Of a stretch of 64,000 nt of DNA, positions 29,187 through 39,220 are shown one piece after another. Every line of letters begins with the position of its first letter. The stretch's first letter is position 1. The DNA is from Methylotenera oryzisoli (GTDB lineage: Bacteria > Pseudomonadota > Gammaproteobacteria > Burkholderiales > Methylophilaceae): contig CAMBZE010000002.1 in NCBI GenBank assembly GCA_945872425.1, positions 1 through 64,000 of the forward strand. Reading direction: 5' to 3'. The notes beneath the pieces are model-generated. The model had not been told where the DNA came from, searched no databases, and saw nothing but the letters and a program-made list of their open reading frames with translations. The position numbers and the translations under genes were made by a program.

Positions 29187-30869
29187 ATGTCAGGTTTTCT
29201 TTCAAAAGAACATATCACGGCAGGTGCAAATTTTAATCGCTGGCTAGTGCCGCCAGCCGCGTTGGCCGTGCATCTTTCTATTGGCATGGCTTATGGTTTT
29301 AGTGTGTTTTGGAAGCCGCTTGGCAACGCCTTGGTGGATGATGCAGGCAAACCATTGGCGGCCTGTGCAGCAGGGGCAACTACGTTTGGTGAAAAACTAT
29401 CCGGCACGGCGACGGCATTATTTGCTACCGATTGTAACTGGACGCAGTTTGATCTAGGCTGGATGTACACCCTATTTTTTGTGTTATTAGGCTGCTCAGC
29501 GGCATTGTGGGGCGGTTGGTTAGAGCGCGAAGGACCACGTAAAGCCGGTTTGGTTTCGACTTTATGCTGGTGTGGAGGCTTACTCATCTCGGCCTATGGT
29601 GTGTATACCCATCAGTTATGGATGATGTGGCTCGGATCGGGCGTAATAGGCGGAATCGGCTTGGGTTTGGGTTATATTTCACCCGTATCTACGTTGATTA
29701 AGTGGTTTCCGGATCGCCGTGGCATGGCCACAGGTATGGCGATTATGGGGTTTGGTGGTGGCGCAATGATAGGCTCACCTCTGGCCACTAAACTCATGAA
29801 TTTTTTTGCTACCCCTACTAGCGTTGGCGTGTGGCAAACATTTGTTGTTTTAGCAGCGATTTATGCTGTATTTATGCTGTGCGGCTCATTAGGCTACCGA
29901 GTGCCACCTTTGGGGTGGAAGCCGGCCAATTGGACACCCCCTGTTGCTCAGCAAAATGCCATGATTGCATCGCGTCACGTACATTTGAAAAATGCCCATA
30001 AAACGCCGCAATTTTGGTTATTGTGGATTGTGTTGTGCATGAACGTGTCAGCCGGGATAGGCATCATTGGTGCGGCTGCGCCTATGCTGCAGGAGACCTT
30101 TGGTGGTGCTCTCATCGGCCAGGCAGGACTAGGGTTTGATGAGATTAAAAAAGATGCAGTCTTGACCGCTGCTGCAGCTTCAGTGGGTGCAGGTTTTGTG
30201 GGGCTAATCTCTATTTTTAATATTTTTGGTCGTTTTGCTTGGGCGACTTCATCCGATAAATTAGGTCGAAAACGTACTTATTATATTTTCTTTATACTCG
30301 GCGCATTGATGTATTGCACGGCAACCTATGTGGCAGGATTTAAATCTCTGGCTTTGTTTGTTGGCAGCTTTTGTGTGATTGCATCGATGTACGGCGGTGG
30401 TTTTGCCACCATACCAGCCTATTTGGCGGATATGTTTGGCACGCAATTCGTTGGTGCAATTCATGGCCGGTTGTTAACCGCATGGTCAACTGCCGGTATT
30501 TTAGGACCGGTGGTGGTGAATTATATGCATGACACCAGGCTTGAAGCGGGGGTACCCTTTGACCAGATTTATGCCCCAATATTTTTGATGCTTGCAGGTT
30601 TATTGGTGGTGGGTTTCATTGCGAACCTGCTGGTGAAACCAGTTGCCGAAAAATATTACATGACAGACGCGGAGCTTGAACAAGTGCATCAATTGGCGCA
30701 TGAGAAAATGATAGCCACGAATGGTGGCAACAACACAGCCAATTTGGATGCGGCTTCAAAATCGTCAAATCACACAGTGCTCATAGTCTTGGTATGGGCT
30801 TTTGTGCTTATCCCGATTAGTTTCGGGGTATGGAGTACGATTCAAAAAGCATGGGTTTTATTTCATTAA
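29187..30869 (+). CDS. Major facilitator transporter, OFA (oxalate/formate antiporter-like) family
   Basis: A 560-residue membrane protein with at least 12 predicted helices. N-terminal HLSIGMAYGFSVFWKPLG, the MFS motif near GGWLEREGPRKAG and the segment WFPDRRGMATGMAIMGFGGGAMIGSP are typical of the OFA subfamily that carries small carboxylates. Compared with E. coli-type members it has an extra loop between helices 1 and 2 containing two cysteines (AACAAGATTFGEKL..ATDCNW) and an extended C-terminus with a final helix. The substrate is unknown. It has its own promoter and is divergent from phoB. No metabolic partner is adjacent, since ribH follows. Confidence 0.85.
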   Translation: MSGFLSKEHITAGANFNRWLVPPAALAVHLSIGMAYGFSVFWKPLGNALVDDAGKPLAACAAGATTFGEKLSGTATALFATDCNWTQFDLGWMYTLFFVLLGCSAALWGGWLEREGPRKAGLVSTLCWCGGLLISAYGVYTHQLWMMWLGSGVIGGIGLGLGYISPVSTLIKWFPDRRGMATGMAIMGFGGGAMIGSPLATKLMNFFATPTSVGVWQTFVVLAAIYAVFMLCGSLGYRVPPLGWKPANWTPPVAQQNAMIASRHVHLKNAHKTPQFWLLWIVLCMNVSAGIGIIGAAAPMLQETFGGALIGQAGLGFDEIKKDAVLTAAAASVGAGFVGLISIFNIFGRFAWATSSDKLGRKRTYYIFFILGALMYCTATYVAGFKSLALFVGSFCVIASMYGGGFATIPAYLADMFGTQFVGAIHGRLLTAWSTAGILGPVVVNYMHDTRLEAGVPFDQIYAPIFLMLAGLLVVGFIANLLVKPVAEKYYMTDAELEQVHQLAHEKMIATNGGNNTANLDAASKSSNHTVLIVLVWAFVLIPISFGVWSTIQKAWVLFH

Positions 30870-30941
30870 CGTAGAGATCCTAGTGATATGCGGTAAAATG
30901 TGGCTTTATGCAATTTAAAGCCAGTTGAAGGATATTAAGAC

Positions 30942-31391
30942 GTGAGAGAAATTGAAAGAAACCTGAATGGTGCCGGCATGCAAGTTGGCATCGTGCTATC
31001 AAGATTTAACAGTGATATTGGTGATGGCCTGCTGAGCGCATGTAAAAGTGAATTGCTTAAATTGGGTGTGGCACATGATGCCATCACGATTGCCACCGTA
31101 CCCGGCGCACTAGAAACTCCGCTCATATTGCAGCACATGGCGTTGAGCGAAAAATATGACGCCTTGATTGCATTAGGAGCCATTATTCGTGGCGAAACCT
31201 ATCATTTTGAAGTGGTTGCCAATGAATCTGCACGTGGCATTTCTGAAGTGCAATTGAACACAGGTGTGCCGGTTGCCAATGCCGTACTGACGACAGAAGA
31301 TGATGATCAGGCCATTGCACGCATGCATGTTAAAGGGACTGAAGCTGCGCAAGTGGCAGTTGAAATGTACAATTTGGTTAGGGCGTTATGA
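30942..31391 (+). CDS. ribH: 6,7-dimethyl-8-ribityllumazine synthase
   Basis: A 149-residue lumazine synthase, the penultimate step of riboflavin synthesis. Conserved motifs are [14 protein letters not shown] near residue 19, [13 protein letters not shown] near 48 and [23 protein letters not shown] near 77-99. It starts with GTG after AAGGA. It overlaps nusB by 4 bases (ATGA), the widespread ribH-nusB pair. Other rib genes are not in the window. A small hairpin (TGGCTTTA...TAAAGCCA, 30901-30923) precedes the ribosome-binding site; it is too short to be an FMN riboswitch. Confidence 0.96.
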   Translation: MREIERNLNGAGMQVGIVLSRFNSDIGDGLLSACKSELLKLGVAHDAITIATVPGALETPLILQHMALSEKYDALIALGAIIRGETYHFEVVANESARGISEVQLNTGVPVANAVLTTEDDDQAIARMHVKGTEAAQVAVEMYNLVRAL

Positions 31392-31933
31392 TTGATCATA
31401 ATAAACCAACACGGACCAGCTTGATTGTCGAGCCTGATGCCGGCAAGGAAAAGAATGCCAACAGTAATCGTGCAGTAAAAAGCGGGGCGACTAAAAAAAA
31501 TGGTAGTAAAAGCCGTAGAAAATCTCGTGAACTTGCTTTAAAGGCCGTTTATCGCGGCATGTTGAATCAGTCAGAATTGTCGCAAATATTTCGTGACATG
31601 GTAGATGACCCCGATTACAACAAGGCTGATGAGGCATACTTTAAGCAGTTATTACAAGACGTGATGACTCACCTTAATGCAATTGATGACAAGTTGCTCA
31701 ATTTCATTGATCGACCAATAGCAGAGCTTAGCCCTATTGAGCATGCGATATTGCGCATCTCTGGCTGTGAGCTGATGTTTGACTTAAGCATTCCATATCG
31801 AGTGGTAATTAACGAAGGGGTGGAGCTTGCCAAGCTGTTTGGCGGTACAGATGGGCATAAATATATCAATGGGGTATTGGATAAATTTGCTGCCGATGTG
31901 CGTGAGGCAGAGGTGGCGCGTGCCAGAAGTTAG
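31388..31933 (+). CDS. nusB: Transcription antitermination protein NusB
   Basis: A 181-residue NusB. The normal helical fold starts near residue 43 ([20 protein letters not shown]) and ends with the typical [33 protein letters not shown]. It binds boxA RNA with NusE (S10) for rRNA antitermination. The first 42 residues are an extra basic, probably disordered tail ([26 protein letters not shown]), longer than in E. coli NusB (139 residues). The start is fixed by the ATGA overlap with ribH. It is convergent with pgk. Confidence 0.95.
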   Translation: MIDHNKPTRTSLIVEPDAGKEKNANSNRAVKSGATKKNGSKSRRKSRELALKAVYRGMLNQSELSQIFRDMVDDPDYNKADEAYFKQLLQDVMTHLNAIDDKLLNFIDRPIAELSPIEHAILRISGCELMFDLSIPYRVVINEGVELAKLFGGTDGHKYINGVLDKFAADVREAEVARARS

Positions 31934-31999
31934 AAGTGCAGATTACTGCCATTTTCAGGCAGCTTCATGGTCAGGGCATTTCCTTAGCAGTCTGTGCTA

Positions 32000-33181
32000 C
32001 TAACCTTTAGCGCGTAATTCCAAAATTTCCACTGCTGGCAATTTTTTACCTTCCAAAAACTCTAAAAATGCACCTCCCGCAGTGGAAATATAATCCACTT
32101 TATCCTCAATACCATATTTCTGAATAGCCGCAATGGTGTCACCACCGCCCGCCAAGGTAAACGCTTTCGTATTAGCAATTGCGTTGGCAATGGTTTTGGT
32201 CCCCTCAGCAAACTGATCAAACTCAAATACGCCCACTGGACCATTCCAAACTACGGTACCGGCATTTTTAATGATCTCTGCCAATTCATTAGCAGATTTC
32301 GCGCCAATATCAAAAATCATGTCATCAGATGTCACCGAGGCTACATCCTTCTTGACTGCAGGCTCATTGACATCAAATTTCTTGCCGCATACTACGTCCA
32401 CAGCAATGGGCACGGCGGCGCCTCTTTTGGACATTTTGTCCATTAAGGTGCGTGCAACCGGGACTAAATCATCTTCGCACAGTGATTTACCTACCTCAAA
32501 ACCCGCAGCTTTTAGAAAAGTGTTGGCAATGCCGCCACCAACAACCATTTGGTCAACTTTTTCAGATAAGCTTTCCAGTACTGTCAGTTTGGTAGAAACC
32601 TTGCTGCCCCCTACAATCGCCACCATAGGGCGCGCTGGATTGAGTAACGCTTTAGTCAGTGCCTCCAACTCATTTACAAGCAATATGCCTGCAGCAGCTA
32701 CCGGCGCGAACTTTGCCACACCATGCGTACTCGCCTCTGCACGATGCGCTGTACCAAACGCATCCATTACAAATATATCGCACAGCTTGGCATATTTTTG
32801 TGACAATTCATCAAGGCTTTTTTTCTCACCTTTGTTGAAACGGCAATTTTCCAGCACAACCAACTCACCGACTGCCACATCAAAACCACCATCCACCCAG
32901 TCTTTAATCAAGCGAACTGGTTTTGATAGTTTTTGTGAAATGACATCAACGACAGGCTGCAGTGAGTTCTCTTCTGAATAGATACCTTCTTCAGGGCGAC
33001 CAAGATGTGAAGTGACCATCACCATTGCACCAGCCTTCATAGCAAATGCTATGGTTGCCATTGAAGCAGTAATGCGCGCATCAGAGGTGACTTTGCCACC
33101 AGCCACTGGCACATTCAGGTCAGCGCGTATCAGTACACGCTTACCGCTCAAGTCTAGGCCTGTCATCTTGATTACATTCAT
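32000..33181 (-). CDS. pgk: Phosphoglycerate kinase
   Basis: A 393-residue monomeric Pgk making ATP from 1,3-bisphosphoglycerate. Motifs: [11 protein letters not shown] near residue 18, VTSHLGRP near 58, GGSKVSTKL near 195, and GGGDTIAA near 365. The track start at 33190 leaves no room for its ribosome-binding site (AAAGG touches the ATG). A 9-base direct duplication ATGAATGTA-ATGAATGTA then provides a second ATG at 33181 with good spacing, which I prefer. It follows gap by 3-12 bases, a gap-pgk operon. Confidence 0.95.
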   Translation of the reverse strand: MNVIKMTGLDLSGKRVLIRADLNVPVAGGKVTSDARITASMATIAFAMKAGAMVMVTSHLGRPEEGIYSEENSLQPVVDVISQKLSKPVRLIKDWVDGGFDVAVGELVVLENCRFNKGEKKSLDELSQKYAKLCDIFVMDAFGTAHRAEASTHGVAKFAPVAAAGILLVNELEALTKALLNPARPMVAIVGGSKVSTKLTVLESLSEKVDQMVVGGGIANTFLKAAGFEVGKSLCEDDLVPVARTLMDKMSKRGAAVPIAVDVVCGKKFDVNEPAVKKDVASVTSDDMIFDIGAKSANELAEIIKNAGTVVWNGPVGVFEFDQFAEGTKTIANAIANTKAFTLAGGGDTIAAIQKYGIEDKVDYISTAGGAFLEFLEGKKLPAVEILELRAKG

Positions 33182-33193
33182 TACATTCATCCT

Positions 33194-34213
33194 TTATTTA
33201 GCTGCCATCATCGCAACAGCATTATCCAGCATGCGGCAACTGAAGCCCCACTCATTGTCATACCATGCACAAACTTTTACTAACATGCCGTCTTTAGTGA
33301 CCTTGGTCAAGGTCGCATCAAAGTTTGATGAGAAGCTGGTGTGATTATAATCAATAGATACTAACGGCGCCTCGTTGTAAGACAAAATGCCTTTGAGCGC
33401 GCCGCTTGCAGCGGCTTCGTGCATGATGTGATTGATTTCTTCTTTTGTGGTTGGGCGTGATGGCGTAAATGTTAAATCCACAATTGAAACATTGATAGTA
33501 GGAACACGAATCGCAAAACCATCCAGCTTGCCATTTAACTCAGGCAACACCAAACCAACGGCTGCCGCAGCGCCCGTTTTAGTTGGAATCAATGACGTGG
33601 TTGCAGAACGTGCGCGACGCATATCTGAATGATGCGCATCTGTTAGTACTTGGTCATTGGTGTATGAGTGTATGGTATTCATCAACCCGTTTACGATACC
33701 AATTTTCTCATGTAATGGCTTTACCATTGGCGCTAGGCCATTGGTGGTGCATGAGGCGTTGGAAATCACCGTGTGACTGGCTCGGATGACATCATGATTA
33801 ACCCCATAGACCACCGTCGCGTCGATATCCTTATCGCCAGGCGCTGATAACAGCACTTTTTTAGCCCCTGAATCAATATGTACTTGTGCCTTAGCTTTAC
33901 TATTAAATGCACCGGTACACTCCAATACAATATCTATGCCTAAATCACGCCATGGCAATTCTGCCGGATTGCGCGTCGAAAATGTTTTAATTTTTTGACT
34001 GCCGATAATCATGGCATCACCATCCACGCCCACATCAAATGGGAACCTGCCGTGCGCACTGTCGTAACGCGTTAAATGCGCATTGCTTTCTGCGTCGCAG
34101 CCTGCGCTATTAATTGCAATAATCTCAATGTCTTTACGACCTAACTCATATACTGCACGCAACACCATGCGCCCAATACGACCATAACCATTAATTGCTA
34201 CTCGAATTGCCAT
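33194..34213 (-). CDS. gap: Glyceraldehyde-3-phosphate dehydrogenase, type I
   Basis: A 339-residue GAPDH. The Rossmann start is [15 protein letters not shown]. Catalytic Cys155 is in [12 protein letters not shown], with the expected histidine about 25 residues later, and the C-terminus [12 protein letters not shown] is conserved. Where NAD-dependent enzymes usually have Asn-Asp after the second strand, this one reads INSAGCD, so coenzyme preference may differ (see findings). First gene of gap-pgk; the tkt terminator lies just upstream, so it is transcribed separately from tkt. Confidence 0.95.
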   Translation of the reverse strand: MAIRVAINGYGRIGRMVLRAVYELGRKDIEIIAINSAGCDAESNAHLTRYDSAHGRFPFDVGVDGDAMIIGSQKIKTFSTRNPAELPWRDLGIDIVLECTGAFNSKAKAQVHIDSGAKKVLLSAPGDKDIDATVVYGVNHDVIRASHTVISNASCTTNGLAPMVKPLHEKIGIVNGLMNTIHSYTNDQVLTDAHHSDMRRARSATTSLIPTKTGAAAAVGLVLPELNGKLDGFAIRVPTINVSIVDLTFTPSRPTTKEEINHIMHEAAASGALKGILSYNEAPLVSIDYNHTSFSSNFDATLTKVTKDGMLVKVCAWYDNEWGFSCRMLDNAVAMMAAK

Positions 34214-34302
34214 GATAATCCCTAAACTTTCTCAATTGACTCAAAGCCGACTAAACACAAATAGCTTAAATCCACACACAACTTAACACTAAAAACCAGC
34301 TC

Positions 34303-34340
34303 TATAAAAAATTAAGGCACCCCAGTATTGAGGTGCCTTA
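34303..34340 (-). terminator. Intrinsic terminator after tkt
   Basis: On the minus strand TAAGGCACC pairs with GGTGCCTTA around a 10-base loop, followed by AATTTTTTAT. It lies about 55 bases beyond the tkt stop and before gap. Confidence 0.88.
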
Positions 34341-34394
34341 TTAAACTAGCTGACTAGACTTACAAAATTACCAAGATTAGTCAGCGTTAGTGAA

Positions 34395-36380
34395 TTAAAG
34401 CACCGATTTAACAGTTGCCACTACATTTTCAACTGTAAAACCAAAATGTTTCAACAACACGCCACCTGGCGCTGATTCACCAAATGTATCAATACCAACC
34501 ACAGCGCCTTCCAGACCTACATATTTACGCCAGAAGTCTGAGTGCGCTGCTTCAACCGCCACCCGTTTAACACCCGCAGTCAATACGCTGTCACGGTATG
34601 CTTTGTCTTGACGGTCAAACACGTTGGTTGATGGCATTGAAACCACACGTACTTTAGTTCCGGCGGCATTCAATTCAGCCGCAGCTTTAACAGCCAAATC
34701 AAGCTCAGAACCATTAGCAATGATGATGACATCCGCTTTACCGGCAACGTCTGAGAATACATAGCCACCTTTACGCATTAAATCAAACTGCGCTGCATCA
34801 TGTTTGATGCCAGCCACGTTTTGACGGCTTAATACCAAGCTGCTAGGACCATTTTTGCGCTCAACTGCAGCAACCCAAGCTACCGCCGTTTCTGTTGAGC
34901 TACCTGGACGCCATACATCCATGTTAGGAATGTAACGCAAGCCAGATGTGTTCTCGATTGGTTGGTGAGTAGGACCGTCTTCTCCTTGACCGATAGAGTC
35001 ATGTGACAGTACAGCGATAGTGCGTTGTTTCATCAGTGCTGCCATACGCAATGCGCTCTTGGCGTAATCTGAGAACATGTGGAATGTACCGCCGAATGGC
35101 AACAAGCCACCGTGCAATGCCATACCATTCATGATCGCGAACATACCGAATTCACGCACACCGTAAGAGATGTAATTGCCTGGCTCTTTGCCAGATACGT
35201 GTTTGAAGCTTGGTGCTGCAGTCAGGTTAGAGCCTGTCAAGTCAGCTGACCCGCCCAAGAACTCTGGCAATACGATAGCCAAAGCAGTGATTGCATTTTG
35301 TGAAGCTTTACGAGTAGCAATACCTTCTGCTTTTTCGTTAGTCGCGGCAATCAATGCATCAGTGGCTTGTTTCCAGTTAGCTGGCAAATCACCTGCCATG
35401 CGGCGTTTGAATTCTGCAGCTTCTTCCGGGAATGCTTTAGCATAAGCTTCAAACTTAGAGTCCCATTCCGTTTCCAGTTTAGAGCCCTTAGCTTTACCAT
35501 CCCAGCCAGCGTAAACATCAGCTGGAATTTCAAATGGCGCATGTGACCAACCAATCGCCGCACGCGTAACCGCAACTTCAGCATCACCTAATGCAGAACC
35601 ATGGCAGTCATGGCTACCCGCTTTGTTTGGTGAACCTTTACCAATAATGGTTTTACAGCAGATCAATGATGGCTTGTCTGTTACTTTTTTCGCAGCTTTA
35701 ACAGCAGCATCAATCGCAGCAGAATCATGACCATCAACTGATTGAACGTGCCAGCCGTAAGCTTCAAAACGTTTAGCAGTGTCGTCTGTGTACCAGCCTT
35801 CAATGTGACCGTCGATAGAAATGCCGTTGTCATCCCAGAAAGCCACCAATTTACCCAAGCCCCATGTACCAGCCAAAGCACAAGCTTCATGTGATACGCC
35901 TTCCATCATACAGCCATCACCCAGGAAGCAGTAAGTGTAATGGTCAACAATGTCGTGGCCTGGCTTGTTGAATTGGTCGGCCATTAATTTCTCAGCCATT
36001 GCAAAACCAACTGCATTGGTAATACCTTGACCTAATGGGCCTGTTGTTGTTTCAATGCCTGGAGCATAGCTGTACTCTGGGTGACCAGCACATTTTGAAT
36101 GCAATTGACGGAAAGTCTTGATTTCATCCATAGGCAAATCATAGCCTGTTAGATGTAACAATGAGTAGATCAACATTGAACCGTGGCCGTTAGAGAGCAC
36201 AAAGCGATCACGATCAGCCCAGTTTGGATTAGTTGGATTGTGACGCAAGTGGTGATTCCACAATACTTCTGCAATTTCTGCCATACCCATAGGCGCACCT
36301 GGGTGGCCAGAGTTAGCCTTTTGCACTGCATCCATAGATAACGCACGAATCGCGTTACACAGATCTTGACGTGTTGCCAT
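34395..36380 (-). CDS. tkt: Transketolase
   Basis: A 661-residue thiamine diphosphate enzyme of the pentose phosphate or ribulose monophosphate cycle. The thiamine-binding motif begins [13 protein letters not shown] near residue 155 and extends to [10 protein letters not shown] near 185; the N-terminus has [12 protein letters not shown] near 23. The Pyr domain has [13 protein letters not shown] near 408. AAGGGAGAAAAC lies before the ATG. Together with gap and pgk it supplies sugar-phosphate rearrangement; fba and pyk are not in this cluster. The 231-base upstream gap (36381-36611) is AT-rich and probably carries the promoter and a long leader. Confidence 0.96.
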   Translation of the reverse strand: MATRQDLCNAIRALSMDAVQKANSGHPGAPMGMAEIAEVLWNHHLRHNPTNPNWADRDRFVLSNGHGSMLIYSLLHLTGYDLPMDEIKTFRQLHSKCAGHPEYSYAPGIETTTGPLGQGITNAVGFAMAEKLMADQFNKPGHDIVDHYTYCFLGDGCMMEGVSHEACALAGTWGLGKLVAFWDDNGISIDGHIEGWYTDDTAKRFEAYGWHVQSVDGHDSAAIDAAVKAAKKVTDKPSLICCKTIIGKGSPNKAGSHDCHGSALGDAEVAVTRAAIGWSHAPFEIPADVYAGWDGKAKGSKLETEWDSKFEAYAKAFPEEAAEFKRRMAGDLPANWKQATDALIAATNEKAEGIATRKASQNAITALAIVLPEFLGGSADLTGSNLTAAPSFKHVSGKEPGNYISYGVREFGMFAIMNGMALHGGLLPFGGTFHMFSDYAKSALRMAALMKQRTIAVLSHDSIGQGEDGPTHQPIENTSGLRYIPNMDVWRPGSSTETAVAWVAAVERKNGPSSLVLSRQNVAGIKHDAAQFDLMRKGGYVFSDVAGKADVIIIANGSELDLAVKAAAELNAAGTKVRVVSMPSTNVFDRQDKAYRDSVLTAGVKRVAVEAAHSDFWRKYVGLEGAVVGIDTFGESAPGGVLLKHFGFTVENVVATVKSVL

Positions 36381-36611
36381 TGTTTTCTCCCTTAATGATT
36401 AGAACTTGAGGACTTATTAAAGGTGGCGTTTTGCGCGGAACCTCATAAAACCTGAATTAAATTTGTTAAAAAGACAGTAAAACTCACCGCTTTTCGTTGA
36501 AAGCTAAATTATTGCTTATATAGCCTTTTTCGGCAAGTGCAACATCCGAAAAGTGGTGTTTTAGGGCAACAATTAGCTAAAAAATAACATCCTGAAATGA
36601 CAATTTAAGAC

Positions 36612-37673
36612 TTAGCCAATAGTTATTAGGCGCTCGTTTGCAGCAGACTGCAATGTCGCTTCAATTGCCCGACAATTTGCTTTTGCATCGGTGAAAGTTA
36701 AATGGGGCTGCTTATCATTCAATACGCAATCACTAAAATGTTCTATTTCTAGATTAAAGTGATTGCTTGGCGCAAAGCGTTCCTCTGCGTATTTTCCATC
36801 TTCTAAACCCCAGGAGATCACAGGCACATCATTTTGAAATACCCAGGCCGCATGGCATTTCACCCAACCTTTGGTGCCAATAATTTCGTATTCAGATTTG
36901 CGTGAGCGTTCAAAACTAATATCAAAATGGCCAAAACGAGCACGGCCTTCTGCATCTTGTCCAAAATCTAATACACCGCTAGTGACAATGTCCGCCCCCA
37001 CCTCATTAAATTTAGCATGAGCAATCACAGATTGTGGCTCTGCCGGCGTGCCGTCCCGACCAAAACACCAGCGCAGAGAATGAATGGCATAAGGGCCAAT
37101 ATCCCACATAGCACCACCGCCCTGCTCAACCCCAGCGGCAATGCGATACATGCGCGCCGGTCGCATCAAGAATGAATAGGATGTGCGCACTGAAAGCACA
37201 TCACCGATCAAGCCGGATTCAACAATCTCCTGTACCCGTGCATGCTGCGGATGGAAGCGATACATAAAGCCTTCCATCACTTTCACCTTATTCTTGATAG
37301 CGGCGGCTTCAATCGCCTCGATAGCGGCAACCGTTAACGCCATCGGCTTTTCAATCAGCACATGCTTGCCTGCATTGATGGCTTTGAGTGCCCATATTGC
37401 ATGCTCATTATTTGCCATTGGGCAGTAAATAGCTTCTATATTTTTATCGGCAATCAGCGCATCTAAATTGTCATAACATTGCACGCTATTAGCATGCTTT
37501 TCTATAAAACCCAGGGGCGCATATTTTTCCAGCGTGGCTTTAGCCGCACCAGCACGACGACTGGCAATAGCAACGAGTTGTGAGTTAGACGCTTCAATAA
37601 TCGCTGGCAGCAAACGCTCATTGACACGAGCAGCGCCCAATATGCCCCAACGCAGCTTTCTATTTTCAATCAT
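36612..37673 (-). CDS. Gfo/Idh/MocA-family NAD(P)-dependent oxidoreductase
   Basis: A 353-residue protein with an N-terminal Rossmann domain (LRWGILGAARVNERLLPAI near residue 8) and EKPMALT near residue 107, the lysine motif of this family. The C-terminal alpha/beta domain contains GGGAMWDIGPYAIHSLRW near 185, with the histidine used for catalysis in many members. It probably acts on a sugar or cyclitol, but the substrate cannot be told. It lies 30 bases downstream of a redoxin gene on the same strand. Confidence 0.88.
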   Translation of the reverse strand: MIENRKLRWGILGAARVNERLLPAIIEASNSQLVAIASRRAGAAKATLEKYAPLGFIEKHANSVQCYDNLDALIADKNIEAIYCPMANNEHAIWALKAINAGKHVLIEKPMALTVAAIEAIEAAAIKNKVKVMEGFMYRFHPQHARVQEIVESGLIGDVLSVRTSYSFLMRPARMYRIAAGVEQGGGAMWDIGPYAIHSLRWCFGRDGTPAEPQSVIAHAKFNEVGADIVTSGVLDFGQDAEGRARFGHFDISFERSRKSEYEIIGTKGWVKCHAAWVFQNDVPVISWGLEDGKYAEERFAPSNHFNLEIEHFSDCVLNDKQPHLTFTDAKANCRAIEATLQSAANERLITIG

Positions 37674-37703
37674 CTACTCAACCCACTAACTTTCAGCCTA
37701 TCC

Positions 37704-38270
37704 TTAAATAGACTCCTGAGCGAACCATTTAATGCTGCAACCGATACTGGCGATCTGATCCTTAGGACCTTCGCCAGTTTCTGCAATCAACTTCATAGCA
37801 TCAAACAAATCTCTCGGATTATTTTGCTCTGGCGCATGACGACCCGTTGCATCAAATCTGCCACGATATTGCAGCTCTAAATGTGCGTTAAACCCGAAAA
37901 AGTCAGGCGTGCAAACCGCACCATAAGCCCTCGCGACTTCCTGCGTATCATCCAGCACATAGGGAAACGGAAAATTAAACAACTTCGCCTCTTCCATCAT
38001 GCGCTCATAGGAATCTTCAGGGTAATTCTCTGCATCGTTGCTTTGAATCGCGATGGTATTGATCCCGTACGTCAACAACTCACGACAGTCATTGACCAAG
38101 CGGGTTTTAATGGCCTTGACATAAGGGCAGTGGTTGCAAATAAACATCACTAACAAACCATTTTTACCGGCAATATTCGCCAAAGAATAACGCTTACCGT
38201 CAACACCAAGCAAATCAAAATCAGACGCGCGCTGACCAAAATTGCATACTGGGGGATTTAAGCTAGCCAT
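37704..38270 (-). CDS. Thioredoxin-like / AhpC-TSA family redoxin
   Basis: A 188-residue soluble protein with a thioredoxin fold. N-terminal ASDFDLLGVDGKRYSL is followed by the active-site region MFICNHCPYVKAI (CNHC near residues 44-47), then TPDFFGFNAHLELQYRGRFD near 127. This clade is annotated thioredoxin family or redoxin domain protein; the CNHCPYVK site is characteristic of it. It lacks a signal peptide. It is transcribed away from rsmE across a 106-base region with an inverted repeat. Confidence 0.85.
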   Translation of the reverse strand: MASLNPPVCNFGQRASDFDLLGVDGKRYSLANIAGKNGLLVMFICNHCPYVKAIKTRLVNDCRELLTYGINTIAIQSNDAENYPEDSYERMMEEAKLFNFPFPYVLDDTQEVARAYGAVCTPDFFGFNAHLELQYRGRFDATGRHAPEQNNPRDLFDAMKLIAETGEGPKDQIASIGCSIKWFAQESI

Positions 38271-38305
38271 CTTATTCTCCTTATTTCGTTATACTTATTA
38301 TTGAT

Positions 38306-38333
38306 GTGATAACGTTAGCGTTTATATTATCAC
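38306..38333. repeat. Inverted repeat in the divergent redoxin / rsmE region
   Basis: GTGATAA (38306-38312) and TTATCAC (38327-38333) are exact reverse complements, enclosing AACG-TTAG-CGTT. It lies midway between two divergent genes, as an operator would. Confidence 0.5.
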
Positions 38334-38376
38334 TATTCGTTTTATTTTTTTCTTAACTTTTGGAGTTGCCCATTTT

Positions 38377-39111
38377 ATGGCTAATTTGCGCTTTTTTACA
38401 AACTCGCCTTTGGCATTAAATACATCCGTGCAACTCTCAGATAACGCGGCCGCACACGCTACGCGAACATTACGTTTAAATGTGGGCGATAACGCCATCA
38501 TGTTTAATGGTGATGGCTTTGATTATGAATGCACACTAACCTCTATCAAGAAAAACAATGTAATCGCAACAATCACAAGCGCAACACCAGTAAGCAACGA
38601 ATCTGCTCTAAACATCACTTTGCTACAAGCGATTTCCAGTGGAGATCGCATGGATTTTACTATTCAAAAAGCCGTAGAACTTGGTGTAAAAAACATTCAG
38701 CCGATTACCAGCCAACGCAGCGTGGTAAAACTATCTGCTGAACGCGCTGAAAAACGTACAGAACATTGGCAGAATGTGGCGATTTCCGCATGCGAGCAAT
38801 CAGGTCGCGCAGTCATCCCTAAAGTCTTTCCGCCGCTGTCGCTTGAAAACTGGCTCAGTCAAAATCCAAACAATCATGCAACCCGCATTTTGCTCAATCC
38901 TGTCGGCGCAAAACGCTTAGCAGAAATGCAACAACCGACATCCGCGATTCAGCTACTTATCGGCGCAGAGGGCGGGTTAAGTCAAAGCGAAATTGACCTT
39001 GCAAGCTCACAGGGCTTTCAGTCCATTGTGCTTGGGCCGCGTATCTTGCGCACGGAAACTGCTGCATTAACTGCGATTTCAGCCATGCAATGCCTATGGG
39101 GGGATTTTTAA
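38377..39111 (+). CDS. rsmE: 16S rRNA (uracil-1498-N3)-methyltransferase
   Basis: A 244-residue SPOUT methyltransferase that methylates N3 of U1498 in 16S rRNA. N-terminal PUA-like domain (about 1-70) and a knotted methyltransferase domain with IQKAVELGVKNIQPITSQRSV near residue 92, LIGAEGGLSQSEI near 193 and LGPRILRTETAALTAI near 218, all diagnostic of RsmE. Length agrees with E. coli RsmE (243). It ends 110 bases before argA, which has its own promoter. Confidence 0.96.
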   Translation: MANLRFFTNSPLALNTSVQLSDNAAAHATRTLRLNVGDNAIMFNGDGFDYECTLTSIKKNNVIATITSATPVSNESALNITLLQAISSGDRMDFTIQKAVELGVKNIQPITSQRSVVKLSAERAEKRTEHWQNVAISACEQSGRAVIPKVFPPLSLENWLSQNPNNHATRILLNPVGAKRLAEMQQPTSAIQLLIGAEGGLSQSEIDLASSQGFQSIVLGPRILRTETAALTAISAMQCLWGDF

Positions 39112-39156
39112 CAACATTCAAATGGCATACTTTGCACTGCGCCTTGAATTGCAATA

Positions 39157-39205
39157 ATTTGTATTTATTACAAATAAGCCCTATAATAATGTAAATATTA
39201 CAAAT
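39157..39205 (+). promoter_or_regulatory. argA promoter bracketed by two operator-like inverted repeats
   Basis: A near-ideal promoter, TTGTAT (39159-39164), 17 bases, TATAAT (39182-39187), lies between two sites of equal geometry. Site 1 is the perfect ATTTGTA-N5-TACAAAT at 39157-39175, covering the -35 box. Site 2 is TAATGTA-N5-TACAAAT at 39187-39205, covering the start of transcription. Their centres are 30 bases apart, about three helical turns, on the same DNA face. Confidence 0.7.
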
Positions 39206-39220
39206 ACAGGCGCCTACGCT

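Noticed and set aside
30901-30923. Hairpin before ribH as an FMN riboswitch
   Set aside because: It is a single 8-bp stem; the multi-helix RFN element of about 140 bases is not present in the 72-base gap.
31946-31962. CTGCC-N7-GGCAG stem between nusB and pgk as a terminator
   Set aside because: Short stem with no T-run on either strand.
32271-32981. 236-codon ORF on the plus strand opposite pgk
   Set aside because: A long shadow of pgk; low-complexity Ser/Thr/Ala-rich translation and no initiation signal. The same holds for the 282-codon frame opposite ftsZ at 48483-49331.
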